Shown piece by piece: positions 24,101 through 36,116 of a stretch of DNA of 64,000 bases (position 1 is its first letter; each line of letters starts with the position of its first letter). The position numbers and the translations under genes were made by a program. This stretch comes from Thamnaconus septentrionalis (lineage: Eukaryota > Chordata > Actinopteri > Tetraodontiformes > Monacanthidae), in contig CM020501.1 of NCBI GenBank assembly GCA_009823395.1, positions 23,909,861-23,973,860 of the forward strand, written 5' to 3'. The notes under the pieces are model-generated. The model had not been told where the DNA came from and did no database searches. It saw only the letters and a list, made by a program, of their open reading frames with translations.

Positions 24101-24541
24101 CCGTTCCAAAGTTTGGGGTCACCGACTCATTTCTGCATTGAACTCCATTATAGCCAATTTCATGAAATGATGATCTTGAATGCTCTGCGATTATTATGAG
24201 AGCATGAAAATCAGTCAAGATGTGCTGGACAAGTACGGCAACATTTTTGTGCTGAATGAAAACCATTTCCAGTGTCCATTTAAAAGTGATGGGGAAGAGT
24301 AATTGTTTCAGAAATGTTTAGAATTTTTAGCAAGTTCAAAGCACCTGATGTTCATTCTCTAAAGTCACATTCATTTAGACATTCAAGGCAACAACCGTCA
24401 AAGCCATCCCATCATATGTTGAGCATATCCAGACTGATTTTCCTGCACTAGTAATGTTCTTAGAACATTCCATAGATTATTTAATGAAGCTGGTTATAAT
24501 GGAGTTCACTGCAGAAATGAGTCGTTGACCCCAAACTAGTG
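24101..24541. mobile_element. Tc1/mariner-like MITE, copy 1
   Basis: TA flanks both sides (24099-24100 and 24542-24543), the usual Tc1/mariner target duplication. The terminal inverted repeat is long (about 50 bp), with AAGTTTGGGGTCACCGACTC at the left and its inverse at the right (GAGTCGTTGACCCCAAACT). The interior is non-coding. Copies or fragments recur at 43712, 49248 and 58604. Confidence 0.7.
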
Positions 24542-24773
24542 TAACTCTTCGCACCTTGTCTCAAAACAGCGGGCATTGAAAGTGAGAGGACTAAACTGTC
24601 ACAGTTGCAAGGCGTAATTGACGCTGGCGCGACACGACATTCCGGCGCTGAAAAAATTGAGCTGCAGAAACTCAGATTTGATGGAGCAGTGCCTTGTTGT
24701 TCTCATCCTGGGGAATCGTGATGGTGCCCTCTCTGTGAGGACGCCTGGACTCCGTGACCCAATGCTCTGTAGA

Positions 24774-24774
<1 letters not shown>

Positions 24775-24817
<43 letters not shown>
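24775..24817. repeat. (CA)n microsatellite
   Basis: About 43 bp of uninterrupted CA dinucleotide repeat. Confidence 0.97.
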
Positions 24818-24821
<4 letters not shown>

Positions 24822-25173
24822 TACCAAAAAGACTGGGGGTCAGTAAGAACGTGCATGTCATCGCCCACAACCACATGTCATCCATCATAACAACGCTGGT
24901 AGAAGCAAAAAAAATAAAAATGAAAGCAACAGATATCCTGCGGACCAGAAACTCATTGACCACCTTGTCGGGGCTGATGACTGATCTCGCAGTGGTTACG
25001 TGTGGGCATCTGTCTGCGTGCGCCTGCCGTGTTTACAAGTTCTGGGGTGGGAGGTGCTGGGGGCGGGGGAGAGGTTGGAGGGGCGGGGGGTTGTGCTGAC
25101 TGTTCACATGGCTTGTCAGGTGATGCATGTTGCCGGCTACCCGCAGTGCAGCTGCAGACTGTTTCAGGCAGTT

Positions 25174-25249
25174 TTCTTCTTCTTCTTCTTCTTCTTCTTC
25201 TTCTTCTTCTTCTTCTTCTTCTTCTTCTTCTTCTTCTTCTTCTTCTTCT
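25174..25249. repeat. (TTC)n microsatellite
   Basis: About 25 uninterrupted TTC units (76 bp). It gives poly-Phe, poly-Ser and poly-Leu artefact frames on plus and poly-Arg on minus. The homopurine/homopyrimidine composition is triplex-capable. Confidence 0.98.
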
Positions 25250-25339
25250 CTTGGAAACGTGATTTGGGATCATGGGATGGAGTGGGGTGAGGATATGGCT
25301 GAGGCGTCGGAACGGTTTTGGCTCCCTGACCCTCAGTTT

Positions 25340-25460
25340 TGCTGTATTTTAACTGTTTTATTAGTAATTGCTTTTATTTGTTTCACTCTGGAAAGCACCT
25401 TGTGCACCGTTTGGCGGTTGGAATTTGCTATTTAAATAAAATATGATTGATTGATTGATC
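25340..25460 (+). mobile_element. Retroelement 3' tail with (ATTG)n end
   Basis: GGAAAGCACCTTGTG, GCTATTTAAATAAAAT and then ATTGATTGATTG form the arrangement usual at the 3' ends of several fish LINEs and their SINEs: a conserved tail, an AATAAA-like signal and a tetranucleotide repeat. No upstream coding part is visible. Confidence 0.5.
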
Positions 25461-25786
25461 AAGTAAACTAGCCACGTCCCTTCCAGCATCTATTCAGCTT
25501 CTGAACAAACCCGGAGGTCCCTGTCGCCCTCTGACCTTTCAGCCCGAGGATTAACTTGGTCAACTTTTCCCCACTAACAGAATGTTAGTGAAAACATTGG
25601 ACAACAGTACACAGTGTTATCTTGATTTGATCAAACATCGAAAGAAGCATCTATGTATATAAGTATATAAGTACTTAAACAATTTATTTATGCAATTTTT
25701 AATTTTCCTGATATGTGTATACATTATTTTGGCTGACTGTGTACATACATATATACTGTATATATATATTTATGTATTCAGTATAT

Positions 25787-26042
25787 ACATACATACATAC
25801 ATACATACATTTTCAACACCCTCGTCTTCTTCCTCTCAGGGTCTCAGGGTCTGCTGGAGCAGGGCGAAGGCAGGGTGACACCCTGGACGAGTCGCCAGTT
25901 CATCGCAGGGCCACATAGAGACAAACAACCATTAACACTCACACTCATACACACACACACCTACAGTCAATTTAGAGTTTCCATTTCACCTCACATGCAT
26001 GTTTTTGGAGTGTGGGAGGAAGCTGGAGAACCCGGAGATATA
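25787..26042 (-). mobile_element. L2-like LINE 3' end, copy 1
   Basis: On the minus strand this contains CATGCATGTGAGGTGAA, a CTCCAAAAACATGCATG block, TTTGTCTCTATGTGGCC, CGACTCGTCCAGGGTGTCACC and CTGGAGCAG-type sequence in the order found in a very abundant teleost LINE 3' end. A tetranucleotide (TATG)n tail is at its 3' end (plus-strand CATA repeats, 25787-25811). A second copy lies in SLC6 intron 11. Confidence 0.65.
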
Positions 26043-26474
26043 AATTTTGCTAGAACATGATCGAACCAGTCCGACTGGAGAGGCTCCCACACCAAGTGTG
26101 ACAAGCTGCATTTTTTTTTTTTTTTTAACTTGTTTTCGCCAAAAACAGCTGTGCACGTTTTGGGGAAAATAGATGCAAAAGACTAAACAGAAATGCCTTG
26201 ATGGGCGAGAAAGACAGGCAACAACACAGGGACCTTTGTGTGAGTGCGTTCTCGGCTGAAGGAGGCTCGGACGAACCTGCGCCTCGATGACTTTCTTCAT
26301 CGTCAATCCAAACACGCCAATAAAGGCCCAGTGTGTTTTTCTGAGTCAACAGAAACCCTGTGTTTTTAACGCCGGCACGGAGTGAAAGCCCTCAGCGATT
26401 CGTCACATGTGCAACGTTTCCAAAATTCCCACGTAAATATTGAAGAATGAGAAGAAAACAGTATATTTTAGTGT

Positions 26475-26519
26475 GGGGACGCACCGATCACTGGTATCCG
26501 TATCGGCTCATCCCTATTT
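26475..26519. mobile_element. Collapsed hAT MITE remnant
   Basis: GGGACGCACCGATCACTGG is followed within a few bases by ATCCGTATCGGCTCATCCCTA. The two halves look like the opposite ends of a GATGCACCGATAC-type hAT element with nearly all of the interior missing. Confidence 0.4.
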
Positions 26520-26770
26520 TAGCGCTTTCATCGCGGGCATAAAAGCGCGCATTTGCATGCTTTGAAAGCACACACACGCCTGCATGTGCTGCGAAAGTGT
26601 GTGTGTGTGTGCGTGTGTGGGCTCGCCATTCCCGGACCAGTCTGAATAATAATGTCAGCGGGTTGATGTGGTGGAAGCCTGTCATGAGAGCACTGGAGGT
26701 TTTTTCGCGCCGTCAGCTGTGCTTCATCAGGGAAACCCCGCGCTGCCAGACCTCAACGGCTCCCTCTTCT

Positions 26771-26798
26771 ACTTTGCCATTTCTCTCTCCCTCTCTCG

Positions 26799-26846
<48 letters not shown>
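26771..26846. repeat. (CT)n microsatellite
   Basis: CT-rich from 26781, becoming a perfect CT repeat from about 26801 to 26846. Confidence 0.95.
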
Positions 26847-26848
<2 letters not shown>

Positions 26849-27356
26849 GCACCAGCGACCCTCCATCTGTTTCCGCACCGTCACCTTCCCGCTCCCTCTT
26901 CATGTTGTCGTTGGCTTTTTCCTTTTGCCTTTCACCAAATGTTAATTTAAGGGGTCAGGCGGGCAGCGATGTCGTCCTTGATCCCTTCTCCTCTTTCACT
27001 GCGGCGCCTTTTCATCTGCATCATCTCATTCCTGACACCTATATTTGATCTTGCCTTTTTTTTTCTGCTTCGTTTTTTTTTTTTTTTGAAAGCGTTTGAC
27101 CCGTCTGCGTGAGTCTCTTTGTGCCGCGACGGCTTGTTAACCCAAAGGCTGTTTTTCTCACGGTGGTCTGAGCTAACAGCCTGGCATGAGTTGGCATCAT
27201 GAACCGGCCGTCCAGAAAAAACCCTCTGAGGGATTCTGGCTCCTTTCATTTTCTGTTCAGCATCCAGCCCAGCGGAAAAAACAACACCGGGGAGGTGAGG
27301 TGTCCAAAACAGAGAGGGGGGAGAAACAGAGAGATACAAGTGAGCTCATTGGAGGC

Positions 27357-27730
27357 GCTTGCCCAACTTTTTGACTGGTGGACCACAATGGGTTGCAAAA
27401 TGTGACAGAGGGGGGGTGGCGGAGCAGCAGCAGATGGATGGGGTGTTTTGGTGAGCCACCTCATAGGAGGAAAAAATATACCATGGGATATGTAGAAAAC
27501 ATGTTGCTTTAATGTCCATTGAAAATGAACCAAAGCAAAGTTGCAACCAAATCAGTGTCTTTGAAGCCCCACTGTATTTAGCTCTTTATTGAAACGACTC
27601 TGCAAACACTAAAAACACAGATGAAATACAGCTATTTTATGACTGACTGACTATTAATATAATTTCTTCAAGTTCGGTGGACTGGATTAAAAAGATTAAC
27701 GAGTCGCATATGGCCCCCGGGCCCATGCCT
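27357..27730. mobile_element. hAT MITE (GGTGGGCCAAC type), copy 1
   Basis: Shares long colinear blocks with the copy in SLC6 intron 6 (54001-54305): CCACAATGGGTT, AAATGTGACAGAGGGGG, GTGAGCCACCTCATAGGAGG, GTGTCTTTGAAGCCCCACT and CGCATATGGCCCCCGG. The ends here are more decayed than in the intron copy. Non-coding. Confidence 0.7.
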
Positions 27731-28413
27731 TGCCTGTTCTAGAGTCTGGGAGAGCACTCGGTTACAACCCATTAGAAGACACCGTACACTTCCTGGTCGC
27801 AAGAACTCCCAATCAGCGTACGGCGGCTGTAATTAGAAGGGTTGCAAAAAATAAATGAATAAATCCATATTTGGGCTTCACTGAAAAGAGCCACTGCTTT
27901 TATGACGAGCTAATGTGGAGGAATGCCATTCGGAGCGGCTATTAAGAGCTTAGATAGGAAAGAGGCCCCTTCGGTTCAGGGGGAAAAAGGATTTGAGGAA
28001 AAGAAAGCGGAGGGATTCTCTCCACGGGCCGGCGGTATGTCGTGCAAGGTCAAGTTTGAACGGAGGGGAAGGCTGGAGTATCAGCAGATCTCCAGCTGGA
28101 GGCTTAGAGCGAAAAATTCATCCCACCTCTTTAAAGGTTCGAGTTCATTCTTTTGATGGGCCGCTACAATGTCTAATAGGGCACATTTGCAAAGAATGGT
28201 TTGTGAAATCGACGACGACGGCGACAACAACGCCACTTGAAATCAACAGTCGGCCGTTTTGAGGGTTCCAGTGGGCGCTGTCAGCGTCTGGTCCCTGTTT
28301 ATCGCAAACAGGAAGTTAATGAAAAGCCCCGAAGAGGAAAGGACTTGCCCATAAATCAAGGCAAAGCCACAATCGGCCGCAGAACGAAAGAGGAACCTTT
28401 TGATGCAGCTTAA

Positions 28414-28445
<32 letters not shown>

Positions 28446-28698
28446 AGCTGCTTTTTGCTCAGAAATTAGATCCTTTTCATCAGCACAGCAAACAGACCTT
28501 AAAATGATAAATAAAACATGTAAGGTACAATAAATGTTTGAAGGCAGGCAACCCTACTGGTGGGAACGTGAACCTCTAATTCCAAAAAAGGAATTATTTG
28601 TATGCAGTGAAGAAATTGTTTTGCACATTGTTTTCTCCTTCAACTTGTACAACAGCAGCATCTGGTGCTGTTATTTTTTATAATGCAGTGCTTTGTAC

Positions 28699-28866
28699 AT
28701 GAATCACCACTCCGATTTTGGATCAGGCCTTGAGGACATGGAGTCAAGGAGAGAGGATCTTTTCTCTATTCCCTTCAATGACGTCCTAGTAGAAGATAGC
28801 GAGAGCCTCAGCCTGGATCTGGAGAAGGGGGGCACTTTGACTTATTTTGCTGGTGGCATTAAATAA
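28699..28866 (+). CDS. Small open frame, 55 codons, unknown
   Basis: ATG at 28699 to TAA at 28864-28866. The peptide has a balanced, protein-like composition, with acidic/hydroxyl clusters such as VEDSESLSLDLEKGG and no low-complexity run, unlike most chance frames in this region. I recognise no domain. It could be an old exon, a transposon fragment or chance. No donor or acceptor is needed for the frame as written, and there is no independent evidence for transcription. Confidence 0.15.
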   Translation: MNHHSDFGSGLEDMESRREDLFSIPFNDVLVEDSESLSLDLEKGGTLTYFAGGIK

Positions 28867-29099
28867 AACACACACAGACACGCAAACACACAGTTTGTCA
28901 ACCTCCGCTGGCTGCAGCGGGGTTCTCCAAAGTCAGAGAAATATGCGGTGCATTAGAAGAGTTGGCCCAGGCTGAAGGAGCCTGAGTGGCTGTGCGTCAC
29001 GCTGTGAGACGCCCTCGGAGGCTGGCAGATAATAAGGCTGCATTCAGACTTCTTAAAGAATGATAAAGATGCTTTTATATTTTATCTCATGATATGCTT

Positions 29100-29517
29100 A
29101 TAATTGCTGAAAATAAAATTTAATAACCACAGCTTTGAAGCCAACATTCCACAGGAGAAAAACAAAGCAGGCCGGATGGAAGACTTGGGTGCAAGGCTGC
29201 GAGGGAGTCAAGCTTGACAGCACTTGGCTTGGGAGGCCCCAAGTCTTCTTCGTGATGACGTAAAGAGGAACGTGGGAGAAGAAGACGCTGTAGCAAAAGA
29301 GGATACAGCCGGTGTCTCATCATCCAACCTTAGACTAACCCAACCCATGTAACTAGGAACCGCCCTACTGATAATAAAAGAGGCTTGCAGCCGGAGGCTT
29401 CAGAGTGGGGTAGATGGACTGTAACTGATGTTGCCCTCCGTCACTGCTCTCCTCGCGAGTAAGATATACCTGACTCCTGTGTGTTTCTTTCATACTTTGT
29501 GGGTTTAAACCTGACAA
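29100..29517 (+). mobile_element. Possible solo LTR
   Basis: ATAATAAAAGAGGCTTGC near 29371 is followed by TGGACTGTAACTG, CTCTCCTCGCGAGTAAG and a TTTAAACCTGACA end. This order resembles the TATA/polyadenylation and R-U5 part of an LTR. I could not find a partner LTR or a clear target duplication, so this is a weak call. Confidence 0.25.
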
Positions 29518-29593
29518 GACTGCAGCCGGGTCTGATTCCAATCAGATTCCTTCTCAAACAATGTTTTTAGCAAGTGTCCAAATGGGATCTGGC

Positions 29594-30282
29594 TCTGTTC
29601 AGACTGGGCCACATTATTGACCCATCGGACAGGTTGCTGTAGCAACGGCGTCGGAGCGGAGGCGTCGTCCAGCGCGTCTCGTATGTGACGTCATATAATT
29701 GCGACAGCGGCAAAAACTAAATATCGATAAATACCTTCGAGCTTCGCTTGAATGGGCCACATTATTGACCGATCCGACAGGTTGCTGGGCAACGTCGTCG
29801 GAGCGGAGGCTTCGTCCATCGCATGTAGTGTGTGACATCATATATGTGCGACAGCGTTGCTTGTTGCAATCGTTGCGATAAGAACCCTGGAGTTTTGCTT
29901 GAATGGAACAATCTCCCCACAGACTAAAGGGGGAAATAGTTTCCTCTTCTGTCCAGGCACTGCTGTTTCTTGCTTCTTCTGTCCGCTCCATTACGTTACA
30001 GCTACGAAAATCTCCCTCTCGAAAGTCGCTCTCTGGTCTGGCGCATTGGGTCTTGCGTCGCGGACAGTCAAAATCGTTCTGTGTGTTTGGAGCTGTTCAG
30101 ACTGAGACGCATCTGTCCAAATGCGATCTGAAACTACCTCCCGAATGTGGTTTCAATCCGTCTTGCAAAAATCGTATTTTATGCGGTTTGTGACTGTTCA
30201 GACTACAAAAGAGCCATCCAGTTTCAATCTGGATGGGCAAAAAAATCAGATTTTGGCTGGAAGTCTGAACGAGGCCCAACAA
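29594..30282. mobile_element. MITE with internal 148-bp duplication
   Basis: GTTCAGACTGGGCC near the left end and its rough inverse AGTCTGAACGAGGCC at the right (about 30263-30278) form candidate terminal repeats; GTTCAGACT also recurs internally. A 148-bp segment starting GGGCCACATTATTGACC occurs twice in tandem (from 29606 and from 29754) with moderate divergence. Non-coding. Confidence 0.45.
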
Positions 30283-30711
30283 ACACAAGCACCACTCGCC
30301 CCCGTGCAGGTGAAGGTGAAGTTCTCAATTGTTGACCTCCTTCCCAGGATCTCAGGTGCTTTGTGACAGCCAAGGCAGGTCGTGTTGGGAGCCATCGTGA
30401 AATCAACTACCATGATAATCAGAATAACGTCAAGGACGCCTCTTTCAGATTTTTCTCAGTTGTACATCTAAAGTCCATTATGGAACCAAGGTGTTGGGAG
30501 ACACTGGGTGTTCAGAAGTTCTTTGGTGTAATTGCAGTGTTTTCCTTTTTTGGCACATTTTATAAGGTGGATTTGTTATTATGAAATTGCTAAATCTGAT
30601 CTTTTAATCTCTATTAAATTGTGAATTCATTCAAACCCAGGTCATAATTTGGCCATTTTCGGTAAACAGGAAATATTCCATACCACTATATATGGATATG
30701 TACATACTGTA

Positions 30712-30841
30712 TATATATATCCATCCACCCTTCCGTCCATCCATCCACCCATCCAATTTTTCATCCATCCAGCCATCTACCCATCCTTCCATTAATCCAT
30801 CCATCCATCCATCCAACCATCCATCTACACTTCCATCCATG
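30712..30841. repeat. (ATCC)n microsatellite
   Basis: About 130 bp of imperfect ATCC/CCAT tetranucleotide repeat, preceded by a short TATA-rich stretch. Confidence 0.95.
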
Positions 30842-33579
30842 GCAAGCAGTGTGGCTTGACCTCTTGAATGTTTTGCAGCAGCTTCTGCTGTTGGCTGCCA
30901 CTTTTCCAAACCCACAAGTTACAAACTGCTTTGTTTATCACCAATTCAGTGACGGTGCCGCTCATCACACCACCCGGCCTGGGTGGTGCCTGGTCCTCAG
31001 TGCAGGACCTAGGGGCCCTCAAAATGTTTATGCACGATACCTGAGGTGGAAGTAAAACAAAGTAGAGGGCGCCATGGCGCGCTAGTTATTAGAGCATGTT
31101 GGTCTTGTTTTGATGGGGCCCCACTGTGTCAGTGACTGGCTGCTCCGCCTCCTCTTCTCTGGCTTTCCCAGAAAGCCACTGAGGTGAAACGGCTCCGGGC
31201 TTAATTGGGCTCCCAAACCGCTGATGCAACAACCATTTCCTTCACGCCGCACACACGCAAATGCGCAGAATTGTGTAACCCACTGAATGGATTGACAGCC
31301 ATCTTTTTTCCCCCTCAGATTCATTGTTTGTGTCTCCTCTCACAGCAAACAAAACCCGCAAATCCTTGAAGATGTTTTTTTTATTTTTACAACCACACTT
31401 TTATTACTTGTGTTATCATTATTAGTATTATTTATTACAAAGGAAAACAAAGTGCTTTTGATTGGTCAAAATCGTAGAATATACACATACACACTTATAA
31501 ATACAAAGAAGACAAAGAAGACTTTTTTTATTTTTACAACCACACAAAAAAATTGGAAATGATGCACATTTTCACAGACATAAAAATATAAATGTACAAG
31601 TAAGTAAAACAATAAACAAAAACAGTCAAACAAAAGCCCCAAAGAAACATTTAATCCTTCAGTGTCTCGGGAAAAAAAACCTCATTGTATTCAACAGCAC
31701 ACAAAATGTTTTTGTTGCACCAGATTTCCAAGAAGCTCTCAAGGTCTTTCATCAATTTACAAGAAGAAGAAGAAAGAGGTCAGATGAGGTCAGAGGAGTT
31801 CTAAGGAAGCGTCATAAATATGAAAATCTGCCAAAATAAATATACCAGCTGGTTAAGGCCGAGTACAGTGATGCAACAAGGTCCATGCGGCCGTGGCTGT
31901 CACCCACCTGAGCGTGTACAGTCAAAATTTCCGACAGAGGAAGCCTGTGTTGGTCGCGCTGCTCTGCGATGTTAAGTCACTGTCAGCCGTCCACACCTGC
32001 CCCGTGCAGGGATTCATGGGACGGTGAGCAATGTTGCTGTTTCATTCAGGCACAGTCTTGGCCAGTCAGTGGCAATGGGTGGGGCTGCTGCAGGTTCTCT
32101 CTCTGATATCCCCACGCAGAGGCAGCTTCACTCCAACTGTGTGTCGACTCATCGCTGGTGAGTACCCACATCTCCTCCTCACCCAGAAGGAGGAGTGCCG
32201 CTTCATTCATTCATTCATTCATTCATTTATTCATTCATTTGTAGAACATCAATTAAACGCACCTTTTCTGAACAATCTATCCACTGGTTTTTAGTAGAGC
32301 TGCATCAAGAGGTTGATTTGTCAGTTTGATTTTAAATGTTCTGTTCGCAGGTGCAAATGTAATCCTGTCGATTATAAACAGTTCAGACTCCGGTACATAC
32401 AAGCCTGCCAAACCTCGAAATGTTCTTGAGATTATTTTTTATTTCCTTTATGTTTTTTAAAGGCATTGGTACTTTGAGCCGATCGTAGCTTTGATCCCTA
32501 CCAGTTTGGTTAGTTTACATTCTTTCTTACGATGCAATACAATGTCATACGCACCGCCGCTCAGTCACGTGCGGTGGCGTTACCCCGTGCCCAACAAGCT
32601 GTCCCTCCCCGCGACGCTGCACCTGCATGACAAAGCAGAATGTGAGAGCACTGGAGTGTAGCGGAGCTGAGGCTCGTGTTGTCATTGGATATCAGTGTCA
32701 GAGATATTGTTTGAGGGGACAGATGAGCAAATATTGGGCAGCCCGAAGAAAAAGTCATTCCGACAAGTTGTTTGAGTTGTTTGAGTCACGTGCACTGTCA
32801 AGTACAGTCAGAGTGCCCTGGGCGGGGGGAGTTAAGCCGGGATATACTTGTGATCTTGCGGCAGTGTGGGAAGGGGAGGGTGGAGCTTCCAATACAAAAG
32901 CTGCTTTGTTTTGTTTTCATCCAACGATTGAATTGTCATCATTTGTTTGTTTTGGTGGTTGGGGGTGGAGGTGGTGGAGGGAAGGGTGAGCCTATTCATT
33001 CATTCACTCGTCGGAGATCTTTGATAAGTATTCATGTGAAACACACCGGGGGTGGGAGTGTGCACGGTGAGTAGGATCATGCAGACGTTTATCCAGGCAC
33101 CTTTCAGCCCACTCATTCCCTCTCTCTTCCCCACATTGGCTCCAATCGCAGGGCCTCCCTCCGCAAATCCCTGCTAAAGGTAGCGCCCCCCCGCTAAAAA
33201 CTCTCGTGCCCGTCTGAGGAATGTACAGCCGAGCCAGGCCGGGCCGGGCCGGAACCGGGCCGGCAAAGACGCTTGATAATTAAATGATGGGAATGGACTA
33301 GAACTGACGGCTTGCGTTGATCTAATTACCTCTCAGGTATCTCACCACGTATCATGTGCACACCGCTACACGATGCCAGCCTCGGGGGGAAATTAATCAA
33401 GGTGTTTTTTATGCTTCATGAACATGGCGGCGAGCGTCTTGCTGTGGATACAAATTGTGTGGTTTGTGCTCCTCAGTTCTCCTGTGGCTTCAAAAACAAC
33501 ACAGCACAACTGGCTGAGAAACATGGGGGTGGCAAATGTTTTTATGAAAACAGGGTTAATTTGACTTTTACCGGGTTTT
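30842..33579. other. No gene seen; spacer
   Basis: Contains a small perfect hairpin near 30968-30988 (ACCACCCGG...GGGTGGT), a 23-bp direct repeat (TTTTTTATTTTTACAACCACAC) at about 31376-31398 and 31523-31545, a (TTCA)n repeat at 32203-32240, and a GGGCC-rich stretch at 33236-33263. No exon is supported. Confidence 0.45.
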
Positions 33580-33581
33580 AA

Positions 33582-34090
33582 GTATTCACGTTCTGTACTA
33601 AAGTAAAAGTATGGATACTTTTGGAAAGAAATACTCTGGTCAAATTAAAAGTACTGATTCAACTCCAAGTTAGAAAGCACAGTTTATGAAATGTACTTAA
33701 GTAAAAAGTTTTGGGTTTTTTTCATTTTTTTGCCAAAAATGAAACAATACATTCATTGATAATGAGTGAGCTCAAAGCCGAGGTACTCTATAATGTAAAA
33801 TAATCTCCCTCTAAAATATGATCCACTTTTATACTTAACAACAAAACAGCAGAGTTCAAATAGCTCCACTTCAAGCAACAACAACAAATTACTTTGAACA
33901 GAATCTTTTAAACACTTTTCAACACAAAAGTAACAAGCATGTTTTTCCAATGTTCCAAGTTGAAAATACAGATGTTTGTCCACAAATGTTGAGAGTAAGA
34001 GTAAAAAGGTATACTTAAATAAAGTTTAAAAAAAATAAATAAAAAAAATGAAAAAGTAGTGCAACAAAGTATTTGTACTTTGTTACTTCC
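33582..34090. mobile_element. Possible MITE with AGTACTT/AAGTA repeats
   Basis: The left part (AAGTATTCACGTTCTGTACTAAAGTAAAAGTA) and right part (AAAAAGTAGTGCAACAAAGTATTTGTACTTTGTTAC) are rich in inverted AAGTA/TACTT words, as in a common fish non-autonomous DNA transposon. Ends are not defined precisely. Confidence 0.4.
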
Positions 34091-34825
34091 CGCCTCAACA
34101 ACGCTGAAGATGCAGCAGTTGAGAAGATGCAGCCAGGACATGTTTTATCGCGAGTTTGCACAAGGTTTTGATGATGCCCACACACACACATATACCATGT
34201 GTTTTCACATTTCTTACACATCCAAACGCACATGGACTGTAAAACGACTGCTGGTTCCGCCAGTGCGACCACAAGCACGGCAGTTAGCGCCCGAGTTCAC
34301 CATCTTAGCGGTGGCGTTTTGTTTTTGTGCTTTTGCTGGAGTCAAAGTGTTTGGAAACAAAAGGGTGAGCAAACCATGGAAAATGTTTGAAAAAATTTAA
34401 CATTTATGTTTTAACGTTGTTCCGCTCCTTCTGAACCAGCTCTACCTTGGCTCTGCCCGTATGCCCTGCATCCCATAATGTCTGTTTGTTGTTGATTAAC
34501 CCGTGCGTGAATTCAGTCTTAAACATCTGCTCTTTTCCATAGGCACCAAATAAACGGCCGCAGAAAAAGACAAAAGGTAGATTGTAAATTATCTTTATTT
34601 TTTAATACAACACAACACCTAAATTCCATACATCTGTTTTAAATACTTTAAATACAGTATTCTGATTCATTATGTTGACAAGTGCGCTCATAACCAGTCC
34701 CAAAATTGCGCAATTGACCAACGGGTTTTGACATGTCACCCGCACAGCTGATAGCGGGAATCGTCCCTGAGAGATTATTCCTCAAGCAAGATGATCTTGT
34801 AGCAACCTGTAAATAACACCTAGGG

Positions 34826-36068
34826 TGTTACCTAACTCTGGTTTGACTCAAGGAGCGAGGGGAGGTTAGTGTGAGGTAACAAAGGTTATTTTATTCCCAG
34901 ATCAATAACAGTGAAATAAATTCAATGTATAGTAATCCCCAAATCCAACAATAAAACAAACAAAAGCAAATAAGGTGTCCACTGACAGCATGGCTGTCAG
35001 GTTCAAAGTTCGAAGTCCGGTGCCAAGTTCAATTTGTATCGATGTCAAGTCCAAGTCTATTCAGTCTGTGTGTGATCTACCCGGGTAGTGTGTGTGTGTA
35101 TCAAATGTTACTGCACGCTCCAGGTGTGACTCCTCGTCGAGACGATGAAGGTGAAGGATGAAGGCATCCTCTCCGATCCCGCTTGTCCTGGGCAGGAACC
35201 CTGGCCGTCGACTCAATCCAGAAACTCAGTATATAAAAAAAAAACAATCTGCATGTTAAAACATAAAGTCATAAACTTTCTGTACAGAATTATTTTTCTC
35301 TCTCTTCTCACTCAAATGTAACTTAAAATACTGACCAAAAAAAATAAGCAACCATAGCATGAGACATTAAAATACCTCCAGTCACCATTAATGTCTTTCC
35401 TTTTTAACAGTATCCAACAAATCATGTTACACAGAGCATTTCTCTCTTCATCAATAATCAATTATGACTCATCTTCATCCACAAATACACTTAAACTGCT
35501 TGAAAATTAATTTAAACACGTTATAATTATTAAACCAACATGTGACAAACACTTAACATGGCGTCAGAACATCCACATTCAACTCCGATTGGTTTTGTAG
35601 CAAAAGAAATATTCAATATTCATCAACAACTGAAATAGTACGTATCCGCTAGCATGTTAGCATATAACATATAAATCACAGGATATCACATTGGCATGGC
35701 ACTCACCGGAGTTTTCGGCTCGCAAACAAAACAAAACAAAACAACTCCCACGGTCTCAGCCGTCCAGGAACTCTCTCTTGTCGCCACTCAAACACATTCG
35801 GACTCACTACATACATTAACAAAAAGCTTTTCCTCGTCAAAAATCTTGCCGGAAACAACACGCGGCAGCCTCAGCTACGTGCCGTCTCCTTCCCAGCATG
35901 CAATGCACATATCTACCCGTTTCTCCACTAAGCAAACATGAAGCGCCCTCCTGTAGCAACACAAAATAACTACATTTAGGCACTCGTGAATTCACACATA
36001 CAGTATCATCAGCACCAACCGAACGTCACATTACACTCAGTGAACCCACTTGTATTTTCACAGGGTTA
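34826..36068 (-). repeat. Probable 3' LTR of Gypsy element 1
   Basis: Read on the minus strand, the stretch starts TGTAACCCTGTG directly after a purine-rich tract (AAGGGCGGGTGGA, a likely polypurine primer site). It would end AGTTAGGTAACA, giving TG...CA ends and a length near 1.24 kb. No second LTR is present for comparison, so the outer end is inferred. Confidence 0.5.
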
Positions 36069-36116
36069 CATCCACCCGCCCTTAACTGGCACATGTCTCT
36101 GCATGTCAACTGACAC

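Larger units (their letters stand above)
27731..29593. other. No confirmed gene; spacer
   Basis: Contains a (GT)n repeat at 28417-28443, a small open frame at 28699-28866, and an LTR-like stretch near 29100-29517 (both listed separately). No spliced gene is supported. Confidence 0.4.

Noticed and set aside
24953..25435. Poly-Leu, poly-Ser, poly-Phe and poly-Arg frames
   Set aside because: Artefacts of the (TTC)n microsatellite.
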